Of a stretch of 64,000 nucleotides of DNA, positions 8,142 to 16,706 are shown piece by piece. Under the pieces are notes generated by a model. That model ran no database searches. It saw only the letters and a program-made list of their open reading frames with translations, and was not told the origin of the DNA. The position numbers and the translations under genes are program-made. The DNA comes from Paenibacillus solanacearum (lineage in GTDB: Bacteria; Bacillota; Bacilli; Paenibacillales; NBRC-103111). The stretch covers positions 385,698 to 449,697 of the forward strand of contig NZ_CAJVAS010000002.1 of assembly GCF_910593845.1 (NCBI RefSeq), written 5' to 3'. Every line of letters starts with the position of its first letter. Positions within the stretch are counted from its first letter, which is position 1.

Positions 8142-9146
8142 TTACAGTACTTGAGTTCGGCCGTCGGCTTCCGCCCCCGCTTCCATCGCCTTCACCAGCA
8201 AATAAACCGTTTGATGCGAAGGTACGGCCAGACCGGCCCGTTCCGCTTCTCTTATAATGCCGCCCGTAATGTAATCGATCTCGGTCGTCCTGCCGGCCAG
8301 CACATCCTGCAGCATCGACGAACGGTTGCCGGCCGTCTTGCGGCAAACGTCGAGCAGCTGCTCCCACAAGTCGGAATCGACAGCAAGCCCCAGCTTGACG
8401 GCCGTCGCCACTGCTTCGTCATACAGCGTCCGCATCAGCTTCAGCGCTTCTCGCCGCTTCAGCAGTTCGCCGTTATGCACCCGCAGAATCGCAGTCAGTG
8501 GGTTGATCGCGGAATTCATAATCAATTTTTGCCAAACTCTGCTAGTGATGTCTTTCGACAAAAATGTATGGAATCCTGCAAGATTTAGCAGTTCCACCAG
8601 TTTTTTTTGCGCCTCGTCCTGCGCCTTGCCGCCTTCTGAACGAACGGCTCCGATCCAGGTTGTTCCTACTCCCGTATGTACCACTTCATTGCCGGCCGGT
8701 TTCAAGGCGCCTTCGGTCGTGACGGCGGCAAATATACGGTGCGCAGGCACCCGCCGCGACAGCGCTTCGACATGGCCGATGCCGTTCTGCAGGCAAACGA
8801 CCCAGCTTGACGGCCCGCTCAGCCGCGCGACCTGCTCTACGAGATCCGCTGTAACGGCCGCCTGCTTCACAGCAAGCAGAATAAAATGCACGTCTGCCTT
8901 GTCACCGCTCTCGCTTCTAACAGCAGCCTCTTCCAGCGTGCGTATGGACGGGCGCACGATCGTTTCACGCGCATTCGCCGAGCTCTCGGGACCGCTGCGA
9001 AAGCGCACGCCGTCGTTCAGCAGCAAGCGCCCCTGCTCGTCCGTTCTTGCGCACAGCTCAACCGGCAAGCCGGCCATGCCCAGCTTCGCGGCAAACAGCA
9101 GGCCGATCGCGCCTGCCCCGATGACCGTTATGCGGTGCGATTCCAT
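8142..9146 (-). CDS. panE: 2-dehydropantoate 2-reductase (PanE/ApbA family)
   Basis: Reduces ketopantoate to pantoate with NADPH in the pantothenate/CoA pathway. The N-terminus ITVIGAGAIGLLFAAKL is the Rossmann GxGxxG nucleotide-binding motif. Later LLAVKQAAVTADLVEQ, LQNGIGHVE and KLIMNSAINPLTAILRVHNGEL match the family, the last holding the catalytic lysine region. I chose the ATG at 9146 (MESHRITVIG, 334 residues) because GGGGGA lies before it; 9164 is the other in-frame ATG. Such enzymes sometimes act on other 2-keto acids, but the rsfA-panE-bshC neighbourhood matches Bacillus ylbO-ylbQ-bshC. Confidence 0.88.
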   Translation of the reverse strand: MESHRITVIGAGAIGLLFAAKLGMAGLPVELCARTDEQGRLLLNDGVRFRSGPESSANARETIVRPSIRTLEEAAVRSESGDKADVHFILLAVKQAAVTADLVEQVARLSGPSSWVVCLQNGIGHVEALSRRVPAHRIFAAVTTEGALKPAGNEVVHTGVGTTWIGAVRSEGGKAQDEAQKKLVELLNLAGFHTFLSKDITSRVWQKLIMNSAINPLTAILRVHNGELLKRREALKLMRTLYDEAVATAVKLGLAVDSDLWEQLLDVCRKTAGNRSSMLQDVLAGRTTEIDYITGGIIREAERAGLAVPSHQTVYLLVKAMEAGAEADGRTQVL

Positions 9147-9255
9147 CCGGTTCCCCCATTCCAATCTTTCTTTCTCTCTATCATAGCAGATCCCCGAACA
9201 CGAACAAGCCCCGGATCTCCTGCAAGAAGGATTCCCGGGGCGTCACGCCGCACGT

Positions 9256-9903
9256 CTATTCGATTCGTTCCAAATTGCCATTCTCATCCATCTTAAACCG
9301 CGTCTTCGCTTCCTCGTCCTCTTCGGCCAAAAATGCGAGTTTGCGCGCCCGGTCCATAATCTGGATCAGCGCTTTGTAGTCGTCGTTTACGACGCGGTAG
9401 TCCGTCGACACTTCGTTTACCTGGCTCTTAAGCACATCGTTCTCGCCGCGAATCTTCTCCAGCTCATCCTGCTTGTCGTTCAATTCCTTCTCAAGCTGGC
9501 GAATATGCCGCACCATCTCTTGATAGCTTCCTTTCCACTGCCTTAAAAAGCGTATGACTGCATCGATCGATATTTCTTCTACGATTCCGTCACTTCGCAC
9601 AGCACTTTCGGCTCCGATGGACCCGGACACGCTGCCCGCCACCGAAGCAAATGAAGGCGATTGCTTCTTTTGCTGGCTTCTTTTTTGACGCTGCGCCTTT
9701 GCGATTTGAATGGAGGCTTCGTATTTTTTCCTTACAAAGCTATTCCAGCGAAATCCGCACGCAGCCGCGGTTCGGCCTATTTTTTCCCCAACCTCCTCGA
9801 ATGCGGATAGCTGTGTGCTGCCTTCGCGGATATGCCGTAATGTCACGTCCGCCAATATCAAATCGTCTTCCTCGCTCCATGCATCTTGTCTGATTGCCGT
9901 CAT
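9256..9903 (-). CDS. RsfA-like prespore-type transcription factor (Myb/SANT-like domain)
   Basis: A 215-residue DNA-binding protein. The N-terminal 60 residues hold a Myb/SANT-like domain (MTAIRQDAWSEEDDLILAD, then FEEVGEKIGRTAAACGFRWN) characteristic of the RsfA/YlbO family, whose founding member fine-tunes sigma-F genes in the forespore. A Lys/Gln-rich linker follows, then a heptad-rich coiled coil (about 125-175) likely used for dimerisation. The ATG at 9903 follows GGGAGGA; the longer open frame to 10089 is rejected because the family begins at MTATRQDAW-like sequence. Its place upstream of panE matches ylbO in Bacillus. Paenibacilli carry several paralogs, so equivalence to RsfA itself is uncertain. 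Confidence 0.82.
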   Translation of the reverse strand: MTAIRQDAWSEEDDLILADVTLRHIREGSTQLSAFEEVGEKIGRTAAACGFRWNSFVRKKYEASIQIAKAQRQKRSQQKKQSPSFASVAGSVSGSIGAESAVRSDGIVEEISIDAVIRFLRQWKGSYQEMVRHIRQLEKELNDKQDELEKIRGENDVLKSQVNEVSTDYRVVNDDYKALIQIMDRARKLAFLAEEDEEAKTRFKMDENGNLERIE

Positions 9904-10128
9904 CGAAGCAGTCCTCCCAACCCAAAAGGTTTCATCCACATCTATAAATGGTGGTTCGCAAATTATGTGATGCTTTACTTTATCTCTATGCCCATGGTAG
10001 AGTTCATAGAATACTTTTCTAGTATTTTGTATTGCCATTTTTTCAGGGCGCCATACATGTTTGGCGCTGAACAGGGAACGATATGTCATAGAAGAGCAAA
10101 TTGACTTAAATTCGTCACGGATTTGACG

Positions 10129-10157
10129 TTTACACTTGCAGGTGGAAAAGTTATAAT
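10129..10157 (+). promoter_or_regulatory. SigA-type promoter for the DUF2626 gene
   Basis: TTTACA (10129-10134), 17-base spacer, TATAAT (10152-10157), with GTTATAATG context. It lies 45 bases upstream of the DUF2626 ATG and is one of the best promoter matches in the window. Confidence 0.65.
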
Positions 10158-10202
10158 GTTGGATAGTAACTTTAGATGTGACCGTAGAAAGGGGGATGCA
10201 GG

Positions 10203-10433
10203 ATGGATCGCATGTTTCGAGTTCTAGGCTTTTGGACGCTGGCTATCGGGCTCATGGCGCTTGCCGGTGACTTTATTCCGATGGCTTTGATCTTTTTTGC
10301 CCAGACAGCGATTTTCGTGCTTTTAGGATACATGAAACTATCCGAACGCGCCTACATATTGATTTTTTGGGGGTACATGATCGTATCGTTTACCGGTTTC
10401 ACGTACTGGTCTTTCTTCAAGATGACGGTGTAA
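10203..10433 (+). CDS. DUF2626 family small membrane protein (YqgY-like)
   Basis: A 76-residue protein beginning MDRMFRVLGFWTLAIGLMAL, the hallmark start of DUF2626/YqgY proteins. Three membrane helices span nearly the whole chain. The ATG has AAAGGGGG upstream and a strong promoter at 10129-10157. It stands alone and ends before a bidirectional terminator shared with the convergent methyltransferase gene. The family is common in Bacillales and has no known function. Confidence 0.85.
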   Translation: MDRMFRVLGFWTLAIGLMALAGDFIPMALIFFAQTAIFVLLGYMKLSERAYILIFWGYMIVSFTGFTYWSFFKMTV

Positions 10434-10474
10434 CCATTCCCCCGGCAACCCAATGCCATCAAGTGAACGTACGG

Positions 10475-10518
10475 CAAAAAGAACCGCGCTTCCGCTCAGG
10501 AAGACGGTTCTTTTTTTT
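10475..10518. terminator. Bidirectional terminator between convergent genes
   Basis: AAAAAGAACCG pairs with CGGTTCTTTTTTTT, with an inner TTCC/GGAA stem. A-run and T-run flank it, so it can stop transcription from both sides. The last codons of the methyltransferase gene lie inside it. Confidence 0.85.
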
Positions 10519-11632
10519 GAATCAGCACCTTGAACAGCTCGCTCATCTGGTCGGTGAGCAGCAGCTGACGGATCGCTCTGTTGCGCCGGGCTTCCGGCGA
10601 GAACGGATCGCGCGCGTCATGCGACTGCAGCCGCTGCAGCAGCCCGTTCCGGACGAGAAACTGCTTCTGCGTCATCAGCTCGGCCTGTCCTAAGCCGCCC
10701 CGCTCTCCCGCCCGAATCAGCGCCCCGAAGTTAACGTGGGCGGTCATATCCTGCTCTCCCGGATGTTGGAGCGGGGTATCGGAAGCCAGGTGCTTCCGGT
10801 AGCACAGCAGCGTTCCGTTCATACGATGCGGCGCGTAGAGCTCCTCGCCGACATCGCCATAATCGATCGTAAGCACCGCCCCTTGCCCTAGCGCCGCGGC
10901 AACCGATCGCATCCAATCCGATGCGGCGAGGTTCACTTCGAACTGCTGGCCTTCCCGGCACGGCAGCTGTTCTTCATTGATATAAGCCAACACCGCTTCG
11001 TCCGACAGCGGACGCTCCGTTTCCGCCGGCTTGTCCCTCTGTTCATCCCAGCTCACAAGCTTCTCGACCCATCGGCCGTCCCGCACTGCGATCCGATGCA
11101 CCGGGAAGGCGTCGGGCAGCTCATTCGATAGAACAAGCGTATTGTCCCAGGGCCCCGCTCCATACCACGCTTCCGCCGTAAGAAAGCGCAGCCGCTTCGC
11201 ATGCGCCGCAAGCGCGGCAGACTGCAGTTCGCGATGATAGCCGCTCGCTTCCACGCTGATGTAGTCCAGCCGTGCATACAGCTCCGGCGCTGTGGTCTGC
11301 AGCGCATCAAGCAGCTGCTGCGCCAGCTTCCCGCTGCCGCCGCCCCATTCGACGATGCGAATGCCATCCGCCGAGCCAGCATCCCAGAACGGCTCCTTCA
11401 CGATCCATTCGGCAATCGTCTCGGCAAGGAGACTGCCGATCGACGCAGACGTATAGAAATCGCCCTCGCGGCCAATCTTCTCTTCCGGTCTCATATAGTA
11501 GCCGAAGAAGGGATGATACAAGCATAATTCCATATAACGGCGAAACGAGATCGCCCGCTCCGGCGTGGCTGCGATTTCCTGTTCGATCGCTTCTCGCAAG
11601 CCGAGGCCTTTGTCCTTCATCGCGCTGTTCAC
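10496..11632 (-). CDS. MidA-family SAM-dependent methyltransferase
   Basis: A 378-residue class I methyltransferase of the MidA/NDUFAF7 family, which methylates protein arginine in mitochondria; the bacterial substrate is unknown. The N-terminal FRRYMELCLYHPFFGYY is the family signature, GDFYTSASIGSLLAETIAEW follows, and VEWGGGSGKLAQQLL (about 109-123) is the SAM-binding motif I. The GTG at 11632 has GGGTGAG upstream; an ATG four codons in is an alternative. It is a single gene that converges on DUF2626 and diverges from the coiled-coil protein gene. Confidence 0.82.
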   Translation of the reverse strand: MNSAMKDKGLGLREAIEQEIAATPERAISFRRYMELCLYHPFFGYYMRPEEKIGREGDFYTSASIGSLLAETIAEWIVKEPFWDAGSADGIRIVEWGGGSGKLAQQLLDALQTTAPELYARLDYISVEASGYHRELQSAALAAHAKRLRFLTAEAWYGAGPWDNTLVLSNELPDAFPVHRIAVRDGRWVEKLVSWDEQRDKPAETERPLSDEAVLAYINEEQLPCREGQQFEVNLAASDWMRSVAAALGQGAVLTIDYGDVGEELYAPHRMNGTLLCYRKHLASDTPLQHPGEQDMTAHVNFGALIRAGERGGLGQAELMTQKQFLVRNGLLQRLQSHDARDPFSPEARRNRAIRQLLLTDQMSELFKVLIQKKEPSS

Positions 11633-11676
11633 AATCTCACCCTACCCTTTGTTTTATTGCAAATGTAAACGATGTA

Positions 11677-11875
11677 TATAATGAACCCTTTCCCTTTTCC
11701 GGGCTGCGGCCGTAAGAAAGGCAGCAAGCATGTGAATCTGTTATAAAGATAACAGAGTGCGCGACCGCTTGCCAAGCGTCCACCTTATATGCGCGAATTG
11801 CAAACTGACTATCGGTTATGCAGGCAGGCGTTCCAAAATAGTTTTCACCTACGAAAGCGTGAGAACTATTTTTTT
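11677..11875 (+). promoter_or_regulatory. Long structured leader ending in a terminator, upstream of the coiled-coil protein gene
   Basis: A TATAAT box (11677-11682, weak -35) would start a transcript near 11690. The RNA would hold hairpin CTGTTAT/ATAACAG (11738-11755), hairpin CGCTT/AAGCG near 11770, and a strong intrinsic terminator: AATAGTTTTCAC (11837-11848) pairs with GTGAGAACTATT (11859-11870), followed by seven Ts. The ribosome binding site of the next gene comes about 60 bases later. Promoter, folded RNA, terminator, gene is the layout of a riboswitch or attenuator. I could not match c-di-GMP, c-di-AMP (ydaO), T-box, SAM, ZTP, fluoride or cobalamin patterns. Confidence 0.4.
11837..11875 (+). 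terminator. Intrinsic terminator within the leader at 11.8 kb
   Basis: A 12-bp stem (one mismatch) around a 10-base loop, with a run of seven Ts after the stem, on the plus strand. No plus-strand protein gene ends upstream of it, so it probably terminates a leader or a small RNA. Confidence 0.75.
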
Positions 11876-11949
11876 GGCATTTTTTTAAGAAAATCATGAT
11901 ATTCTTTAGTTGAGAGATTTGTTTCCAACCGAAGGAGGACAAGCGGGAA

Positions 11950-13056
11950 ATGAAGCGGTTTGGGACAGTGCTGCTGCTGATGTGGTTATGCTTCGTTACA
12001 GCCTTCCCGCGGTCAGCGGTTTGGGCGGAAACGACGGAAGCGAATCGGGAGCTTTTGCAAAAAGGGCTGAACGTCTATGAAATCGACCGGGAGCTTGGGC
12101 GGATCTCCGACCGGCAATCCGCTCTATCGGCACAGTTGAAAGACACAGAGCAGAAGCTGCAAGCGGCGCGAACCGCTTCCGCCGAGGCCAGGCAGCATGC
12201 GGCCAAAGTCATCCGTGCTTACTACCAGGGGGACCGGGATTCGCTGTGGATGGTTTTGTTCAGTATTCATTCTTTATCCGACGCCTTGTCGGTGATGGAA
12301 TATTTGCAGATGATTCTCCGTACGGACCGGCAGGCGCTCCAGCGCCACGATACGGCATGGAAGCAGTTGACGGCGCTGCAATCGGAGCAGACGCAAGCAC
12401 AAGCCGCGCTGAACGACCTGAAAGAACGGTACACGAGCGAACGGACGCGCCTGGTCAGCCTGCAAAAGGAAGTGGAGGCGCTGCTGGCCAAAAATATAGA
12501 AGCGGTCAAGGTGCAGCAGCAAATGACCGAGCTAAACCGCCAGTGGCAGGACAAAGGCGTGCCGCTGTTCAAAACGTATTTTCACGCTTTGGCGAAAGCC
12601 ATGAACGATCTGCCTGAAATCATCACATCCGGAAGCTCGGGAACGAGCGGTAAAACGACCCATCTCATAATGAACGGCTTCAACTACACGTTTCAGATGA
12701 CCGATCAAGAGCTGAACGCCTTTTTGCAAAAGAAAAACGCGCTATTCCGCAATATGGACTTTCGCTTCGCGGAAGATGCCGTGATCGCTACCGGCAAGCA
12801 GGACGACATTGCGCTGACCATCAAGGGCCGCTACGAGATGGCTTCCAAAGACGACAGCAAATCGAAATCATACATTCGTTATACCATTCAAGAGCTGCTC
12901 TTCAACGGCTATACGCTGCCGGCGGCAACGGTGGAAGACTTGCAGAAACAATTCGATCTTGGCATTTACCCGCAAAATATCGCCTCGTTCCTTCAAGTAT
13001 CGGGGCTCAAGCTGGAAGAAGGCAAGCTAAGCATCTACTTGAAGCTGGCGTTGTGA
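11950..13056 (+). CDS. Secreted coiled-coil protein with PcsB/CwlO-like N-terminal region
   Basis: A 368-residue exported protein. Residues 1-26 form a signal peptide ending SAVWA. Residues 30-215 are a long Gln/Glu/Ala-rich coiled coil; the segment with AYYQGDRDSLWMVLFSIHSL resembles the coiled-coil domain of peptidoglycan hydrolase activators such as PcsB, EnvC and CwlO. The C-terminal third (about 235-368, starting HLIMNGFNYTFQMTDQELNAFL) has no catalytic motif I recognise and is loosely like lipid-binding DUF2993/YpmS proteins. No NlpC/P60 domain is present. A role at the cell wall is an inference. AGGAGGA precedes the ATG by 11 bases; a leader with a terminator lies upstream. Confidence 0.65.
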   Translation: MKRFGTVLLLMWLCFVTAFPRSAVWAETTEANRELLQKGLNVYEIDRELGRISDRQSALSAQLKDTEQKLQAARTASAEARQHAAKVIRAYYQGDRDSLWMVLFSIHSLSDALSVMEYLQMILRTDRQALQRHDTAWKQLTALQSEQTQAQAALNDLKERYTSERTRLVSLQKEVEALLAKNIEAVKVQQQMTELNRQWQDKGVPLFKTYFHALAKAMNDLPEIITSGSSGTSGKTTHLIMNGFNYTFQMTDQELNAFLQKKNALFRNMDFRFAEDAVIATGKQDDIALTIKGRYEMASKDDSKSKSYIRYTIQELLFNGYTLPAATVEDLQKQFDLGIYPQNIASFLQVSGLKLEEGKLSIYLKLAL

Positions 13057-13121
13057 CGAAGGTTGCGGCGGCCGGCTTTTTTCCGGATAATAGAGCTATA
13101 CCAAGGAGCGTGATCAGTCAA

Positions 13122-13640
13122 ATGGAGTATTCGCACAAATGGGCGCTTGCCATGGATCTCCCCGAAGGCAAGCGGGCCGGTTATTATGCGCAGGTCGTCA
13201 AAGCATTGGCCGGAAAGGCGTCGCTGTTCGACCGGGAGAAAGAACTGCTTATCTTTTCTTCCGAAGCGGAGCGCAGCGAGGCGGTACCTGTGATGGAGCA
13301 GTACGCCATTCCGTGGGACGAGCTGCCGCTGCTGCAGTTGCCCGCCCCGGTGACGCTGTACCGGACGTTCAGCGATTTCGGATTTACGAGCCGGATGGAG
13401 AACGTCTATGTATATGCCGATCTCGTCAGCTTGTTTTATCTGGAAGCCGCTTCGGCGAGTAACGAAGCATCCCTGCCCCCTGCCGAGCTGTCCGCCGCTC
13501 TTGCGCAGCTGGAGGAGCATCTGCTGGCGGCAAGCGCAGCCGATTCCGGTCATACGCTGTATGCGATCGAATCGCAGCATAGGCCGCTGGCGGAAGGTAT
13601 CGCCAAAGCGTACGGCTGCTCGGTCCGCTGGGTAGCATAG
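13122..13640 (+). CDS. Hypothetical protein downstream of the coiled-coil protein gene
   Basis: A 172-residue soluble protein (MEYSHKWALAMDLPEGKRAG) that I do not recognise. It has no signal peptide, membrane helix or metal motif; it is rich in Ala, Glu and Leu. I chose the ATG at 13122 because AAGGAG lies twelve bases upstream; an open frame extends back to 13053 but overlaps the previous stop codon and has no ribosome binding site. It follows the coiled-coil gene by 65 bases and shares its terminator at 13664-13717, so the two form a likely operon. Confidence 0.6.
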   Translation: MEYSHKWALAMDLPEGKRAGYYAQVVKALAGKASLFDREKELLIFSSEAERSEAVPVMEQYAIPWDELPLLQLPAPVTLYRTFSDFGFTSRMENVYVYADLVSLFYLEAASASNEASLPPAELSAALAQLEEHLLAASAADSGHTLYAIESQHRPLAEGIAKAYGCSVRWVA

Positions 13641-13663
13641 TCGGCGCATCCGAAAGAACCGCA

Positions 13664-13717
13664 CAAAAAACGCATCAGCTTAACGGCGAACTGGTCGCCG
13701 CGGCCGATGCGTTTTTC
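13664..13717. terminator. Bidirectional terminator
   Basis: AAAAAACGCATC and GATGCGTTTTTC form the outer stem, with GGCGA/TCGCC inside. A-run and T-run make it work for the plus-strand gene before it and for the minus-strand ylaK-like gene. Confidence 0.8.
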
Positions 13718-13741
13718 TTATAGCTCATCTTTGACTTTCGT

Positions 13742-15076
13742 TTAGAGCAGATCCGCGGCCAGCTGCGCCAAATGGGAACGCTCGCCGCGCTCCAGCATAA
13801 TGTGTCCGCTGATGGTTTGCTCCTTGAACCGTTCTACGACATACGTGAGGCCGTTGCTTGAGGCGTCCAGATACGGGTGGTCAATCTGCTCCGGATCGCC
13901 CAGCAGCACAATTTTGCTGCCCTCCCCTACACGGGACACGATTGTCTTCACTTCATGCTTCGATAAGTTTTGCGCCTCGTCGATGATGATGAACTGCCCC
14001 GGAATCGACCGCCCGCGTATATATGTGAGCGCCTCCACCTGGATACTGCCGAGACCATGCAATATTTTATCGATGTCGCCAGGCTTCTTCGTATCGAACA
14101 AAAATTCCAGGTTATCGTAAATCGGCTGCATCCAGGGCCGCAGCTTTTCCTCTTTTTCCCCAGGCAGATAGCCGATATCTTTGCCCATCGGTACGACGGG
14201 ACGGGCGATCAACAGCTTCTTGTACTTCCGTTCGTCCTCCACCTTCATCAGACCGGCCGCCAGCGTCAGCAGCGTTTTCCCCGTTCCCGCTTTCCCCGTC
14301 AAGGTCACCAGCGGAATATCGTCGTTGAGCAGCAGCTCCAGCGCCATTCGCTGCTGTGCATTACGTGCCGCGATGCCCCAGATCGGATCATTGCTAAGAT
14401 ACAGCGGCTCCAGCTTCTTGCCGTCGGCATTCACCTTGAGCAGCGCGGATTTGCTCGTTCCCATCTCGTCCCGCAAAATTATAAATTCATGCGGATGAAG
14501 CGGATAGCCGAGATTGAGCGACTGAACGCCGAGGAATCGGTACGTATAAAATTCGTCGATCACCGATGGATGCACCCGAATGGTCATATGGCCGCTATAA
14601 ATATCATCGGCCACGCTCACGATGCGGTCCGACAAATAGTCCTGTGCGGTAATCCCGAGCACGTCTGCCTTGATACGGACCAGCACGTCCTTACTGACTA
14701 GAATGACCGGTCTCGGCAAATCGGTACTTTTTTCTTCCAAATGATAATTGAGCGCGACTGCCAAGATCCGGTTGTCGTTCGTCACGTCAGCGAATACTTC
14801 CTGCAGCTTGGCGAAGCTCCGGTGGTTCAATTCCACCTTCAACGAACCGCCGCCCGGCAGCTCAATGCCTTCGAACAATCGTCCTTCGCTCCGCAGTCCG
14901 TCAAGCATCCGGGAGATTTGGCGCGCATTGCGCCCGAGCTCATCCGCGTTGCGTTTCTTCGTATCAATTTCTTCAAGCACAACGGCTGGAATGATCACTT
15001 CATTATCCTCAAAAGCAAATATGGCGTTCGGATCCTGCAATAACACATTGGTATCCAGCACATAAATTTTTTTCAT
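13742..15076 (-). CDS. ylaK: PIN-PhoH ATPase (YlaK type)
   Basis: A 444-residue two-domain protein. The N-terminal PIN domain (about 1-130) starts MKKIYVLDTNVLLQD with the acidic Asp8 and further EEID/ADELGR residues expected of a metal-dependent nuclease. The C-terminal PhoH domain has Walker A TGKAGTGKTLLTLAAGL (about 255) and Walker B QFIIIDEAQNL. PIN-PhoH proteins are thought to unwind and cut RNA. GGGAGGG precedes the ATG. It is divergent from ylaJ, exactly as in Bacillus. A shorter PhoH without PIN domain is at 42619-43590. Confidence 0.88.
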   Translation of the reverse strand: MKKIYVLDTNVLLQDPNAIFAFEDNEVIIPAVVLEEIDTKKRNADELGRNARQISRMLDGLRSEGRLFEGIELPGGGSLKVELNHRSFAKLQEVFADVTNDNRILAVALNYHLEEKSTDLPRPVILVSKDVLVRIKADVLGITAQDYLSDRIVSVADDIYSGHMTIRVHPSVIDEFYTYRFLGVQSLNLGYPLHPHEFIILRDEMGTSKSALLKVNADGKKLEPLYLSNDPIWGIAARNAQQRMALELLLNDDIPLVTLTGKAGTGKTLLTLAAGLMKVEDERKYKKLLIARPVVPMGKDIGYLPGEKEEKLRPWMQPIYDNLEFLFDTKKPGDIDKILHGLGSIQVEALTYIRGRSIPGQFIIIDEAQNLSKHEVKTIVSRVGEGSKIVLLGDPEQIDHPYLDASSNGLTYVVERFKEQTISGHIMLERGERSHLAQLAADLL

Positions 15077-15182
15077 TTGAGTTCCCTCCCAGGCTTGGTG
15101 TTTGGCGTGAGTCTACATAGGAACCGCCTTGTGCGGACAAACTAACCAAAACTGATACTGCAAATGAAAGGATGATGAATTT

Positions 15183-15740
15183 ATGCGGATGTTTGTCTTC
15201 ATAATCTTGTTGTTGTCCGTCGTTATGGCAGGTTGTGCCCAATCACCAAAAAATGGAGCCTCTCCCCTCCAGACAGCTGATCAAAATCGACAAGTGAAAG
15301 TCAATCAAACGGCTCCTCAGAAGAAACAAATTCAAGATCCGCGCGCCGTCTCCGACCGTTTGGAGCAAATCGCAACGAGCATTCCGAATGTGGAAAGCGC
15401 CAATTGCGTCGTGTTCGGCAATACGGCGGTCGTCGGGATCAATGTGCCTCCCGGTATGGACCGGGCTAAAGTCGGTACCATCAAGCTGTCTGTCGCCGAA
15501 GCGTTGAAGAAAGATCCTTACGGTGTGGACGCACTGGTAACTGCGGATATGGATTTGGCCGAACGCTTGAGAAATATTCGAACGAATATGCGGAATGGCC
15601 GTCCGGTGCATGGATTGGCGGAGGAAATGGCGGCGATTATCGGAAGAATCGTCCCTCAGATGCCCCGAGACATTCAGACACCGCCGCAAGGAAATCAACC
15701 GCAACATGCAGCCCCGAACCGACCTGTCAACCATCCGTAA
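15183..15740 (+). CDS. ylaJ: YlaJ/YhcN-family sporulation lipoprotein
   Basis: A 185-residue lipoprotein. The signal peptide ends VVMAGC, so Cys18 would be lipidated. The core (DRLEQIATSIPNVESANCVVFGNTAVVGI, then IKLSVAEALKKDPYGVDALVTADMDLAERLRNI) is the YhcN/YlaJ domain found in spore-coat and germination-related lipoproteins of Bacillales. The C-terminus is Pro/Gln-rich. AAAGGATG lies upstream of the ATG. Divergent pairing with ylaK matches Bacillus. Expression in the sporangium is expected from the family; I did not find a convincing sigma-G or sigma-E box. Confidence 0.85.
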   Translation: MRMFVFIILLLSVVMAGCAQSPKNGASPLQTADQNRQVKVNQTAPQKKQIQDPRAVSDRLEQIATSIPNVESANCVVFGNTAVVGINVPPGMDRAKVGTIKLSVAEALKKDPYGVDALVTADMDLAERLRNIRTNMRNGRPVHGLAEEMAAIIGRIVPQMPRDIQTPPQGNQPQHAAPNRPVNHP

Positions 15741-15823
15741 CCGTTAGTAGAACATCTTCCGGCAGAAACCTTCTATACAAATGAAGCGAATCTGCGCGTT
15801 ATAGCAAAATGCTTGTATTGTTG

Positions 15824-15858
15824 AAAAAAAGCCTAGAACGAAATTTCTAGGCTTTTTT
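15824..15858. terminator. Bidirectional terminator between ylaJ and the PPOX gene
   Basis: AAAAAGCCTAGAA pairs with TTTCTAGGCTTTTTT around a short loop; both strands have a T-run. It serves the two convergent genes and overlaps the end of the minus-strand gene. Confidence 0.85.
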
Positions 15859-16299
15859 CATGGCAGTAAACACCTGCGTGTCCAACTTTTCAGCCGCACG
15901 CTTGTCATATGTTTTTTCGTATTCAGGCGCGACGGAGATGCGCGATCCGTAAAACATGGCGTCGCGAACCGTCGTGATTTCAATGTCGAAACACGCCAAT
16001 TTGAACGGAACCTCTTCCAGCGCGTCGACGACCAGCCGGGCATGACCATAAATTGCATGCACGGAACCTGCGCCGATGACCGTCAAGGCGACATTCGGAT
16101 TTTGCTTTATATTCGTGACGATGCGCGAGCGCTGATCCACGGCAAACCGTACGGTGCTCACGTCTTTGGCGTATACCCAAGAGATTGCATTCATTGCGGT
16201 CGCGCTGTTTTCGTGGTCAATCGTGCTCAGCAAGGCAAATGCTTCGGTCTGTAAGAGTTCGTACTGTTGCTCCGATAGAGCTGTGACTAATTCGGCCAT
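15847..16299 (-). CDS. Pyridoxamine 5'-phosphate oxidase-like FMN-binding split-barrel protein (YlaL-like)
   Basis: A 150-residue protein of the PPOX/FMN split-barrel fold, with STIDHENSATAMNAISWVY, VDQRSRIVTNIKQNPNVALTVI and FDIEITTVRDAMFYGSRI. The start at 16299 (MAELVTALSEQQ) follows AGGAGGGG; a second in-frame ATG seven codons upstream overlaps that ribosome binding site. Its place beside ylaK and ylaJ suggests the YlaL ortholog. The substrate is unknown; members range from flavin reductases to heme-degrading or pyridoxal enzymes. Convergent to ylaJ across a shared terminator. Confidence 0.75.
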   Translation of the reverse strand: MAELVTALSEQQYELLQTEAFALLSTIDHENSATAMNAISWVYAKDVSTVRFAVDQRSRIVTNIKQNPNVALTVIGAGSVHAIYGHARLVVDALEEVPFKLACFDIEITTVRDAMFYGSRISVAPEYEKTYDKRAAEKLDTQVFTAMKKA

Positions 16300-16433
16300 G
16301 GATTCCCCTCCTGCAAGCATGGTGAAACACTTTCATTATAGCATAGGAACCGTCTTGCAACCACAAACAGATATCATGGACACTCCCTTCGAACCTTGAT
16401 AACTTATTGTATCAAGAGGAGACGGGTTATATG

Positions 16434-16706
16434 TCATTCATTGTATTTTGGATTTGAATTTATATCGCTTAACAGCTGCTCCGCCGATTCGCGGTCGTAC
16501 ATTTGCAGTTTCAGCTGCCCGGCGCTGCCGTATTGAATCCGGTACATCGTCTCGTCCGAAGTTACGGCAAATTGCTCCAGATGATGATCTTCCCGCAAAA
16601 TCTCCTCAAAAAACTGCATCGTTTCCTGCGCCGCCCGGTCGTCGGGTCTAGCTTCGGCCACGATCTTGATCTGAAGCCAGTTGAACAGCGCGTCCTGCAA
16701 AGTCAT
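16434..16706 (-). CDS. Small conserved hypothetical protein
   Basis: A 90-residue acidic soluble protein beginning MTLQDALFNWLQIKIVAEARPDD. The longer frame that includes it extends upstream through the preceding gene in another phase and is artefactual. The ATG overlaps the stop codon of the upstream gene (ATGA) and GGGAG precedes it, so the pair is translationally coupled. No catalytic or binding motif is visible. It sits where Bacillus has ylaI but does not look like the YlaI zinc-ribbon protein. Function unknown. Confidence 0.7.
   Translation of the reverse strand: MTLQDALFNWLQIKIVAEARPDDRAAQETMQFFEEILREDHHLEQFAVTSDETMYRIQYGSAGQLKLQMYDRESAEQLLSDINSNPKYNE

Noticed and set aside
11690..11880. 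Known riboswitch classes in the leader
   Set aside because: I compared by eye with c-di-GMP, ydaO, T-box, SAM, ZTP, fluoride, cobalamin, THF and yybP patterns; none of their conserved blocks is present.
11637..11942. Minus-strand open frame opposite the leader at 11.7 kb
   Set aside because: No ribosome binding site or recognisable protein; it overlaps the terminator and leader.
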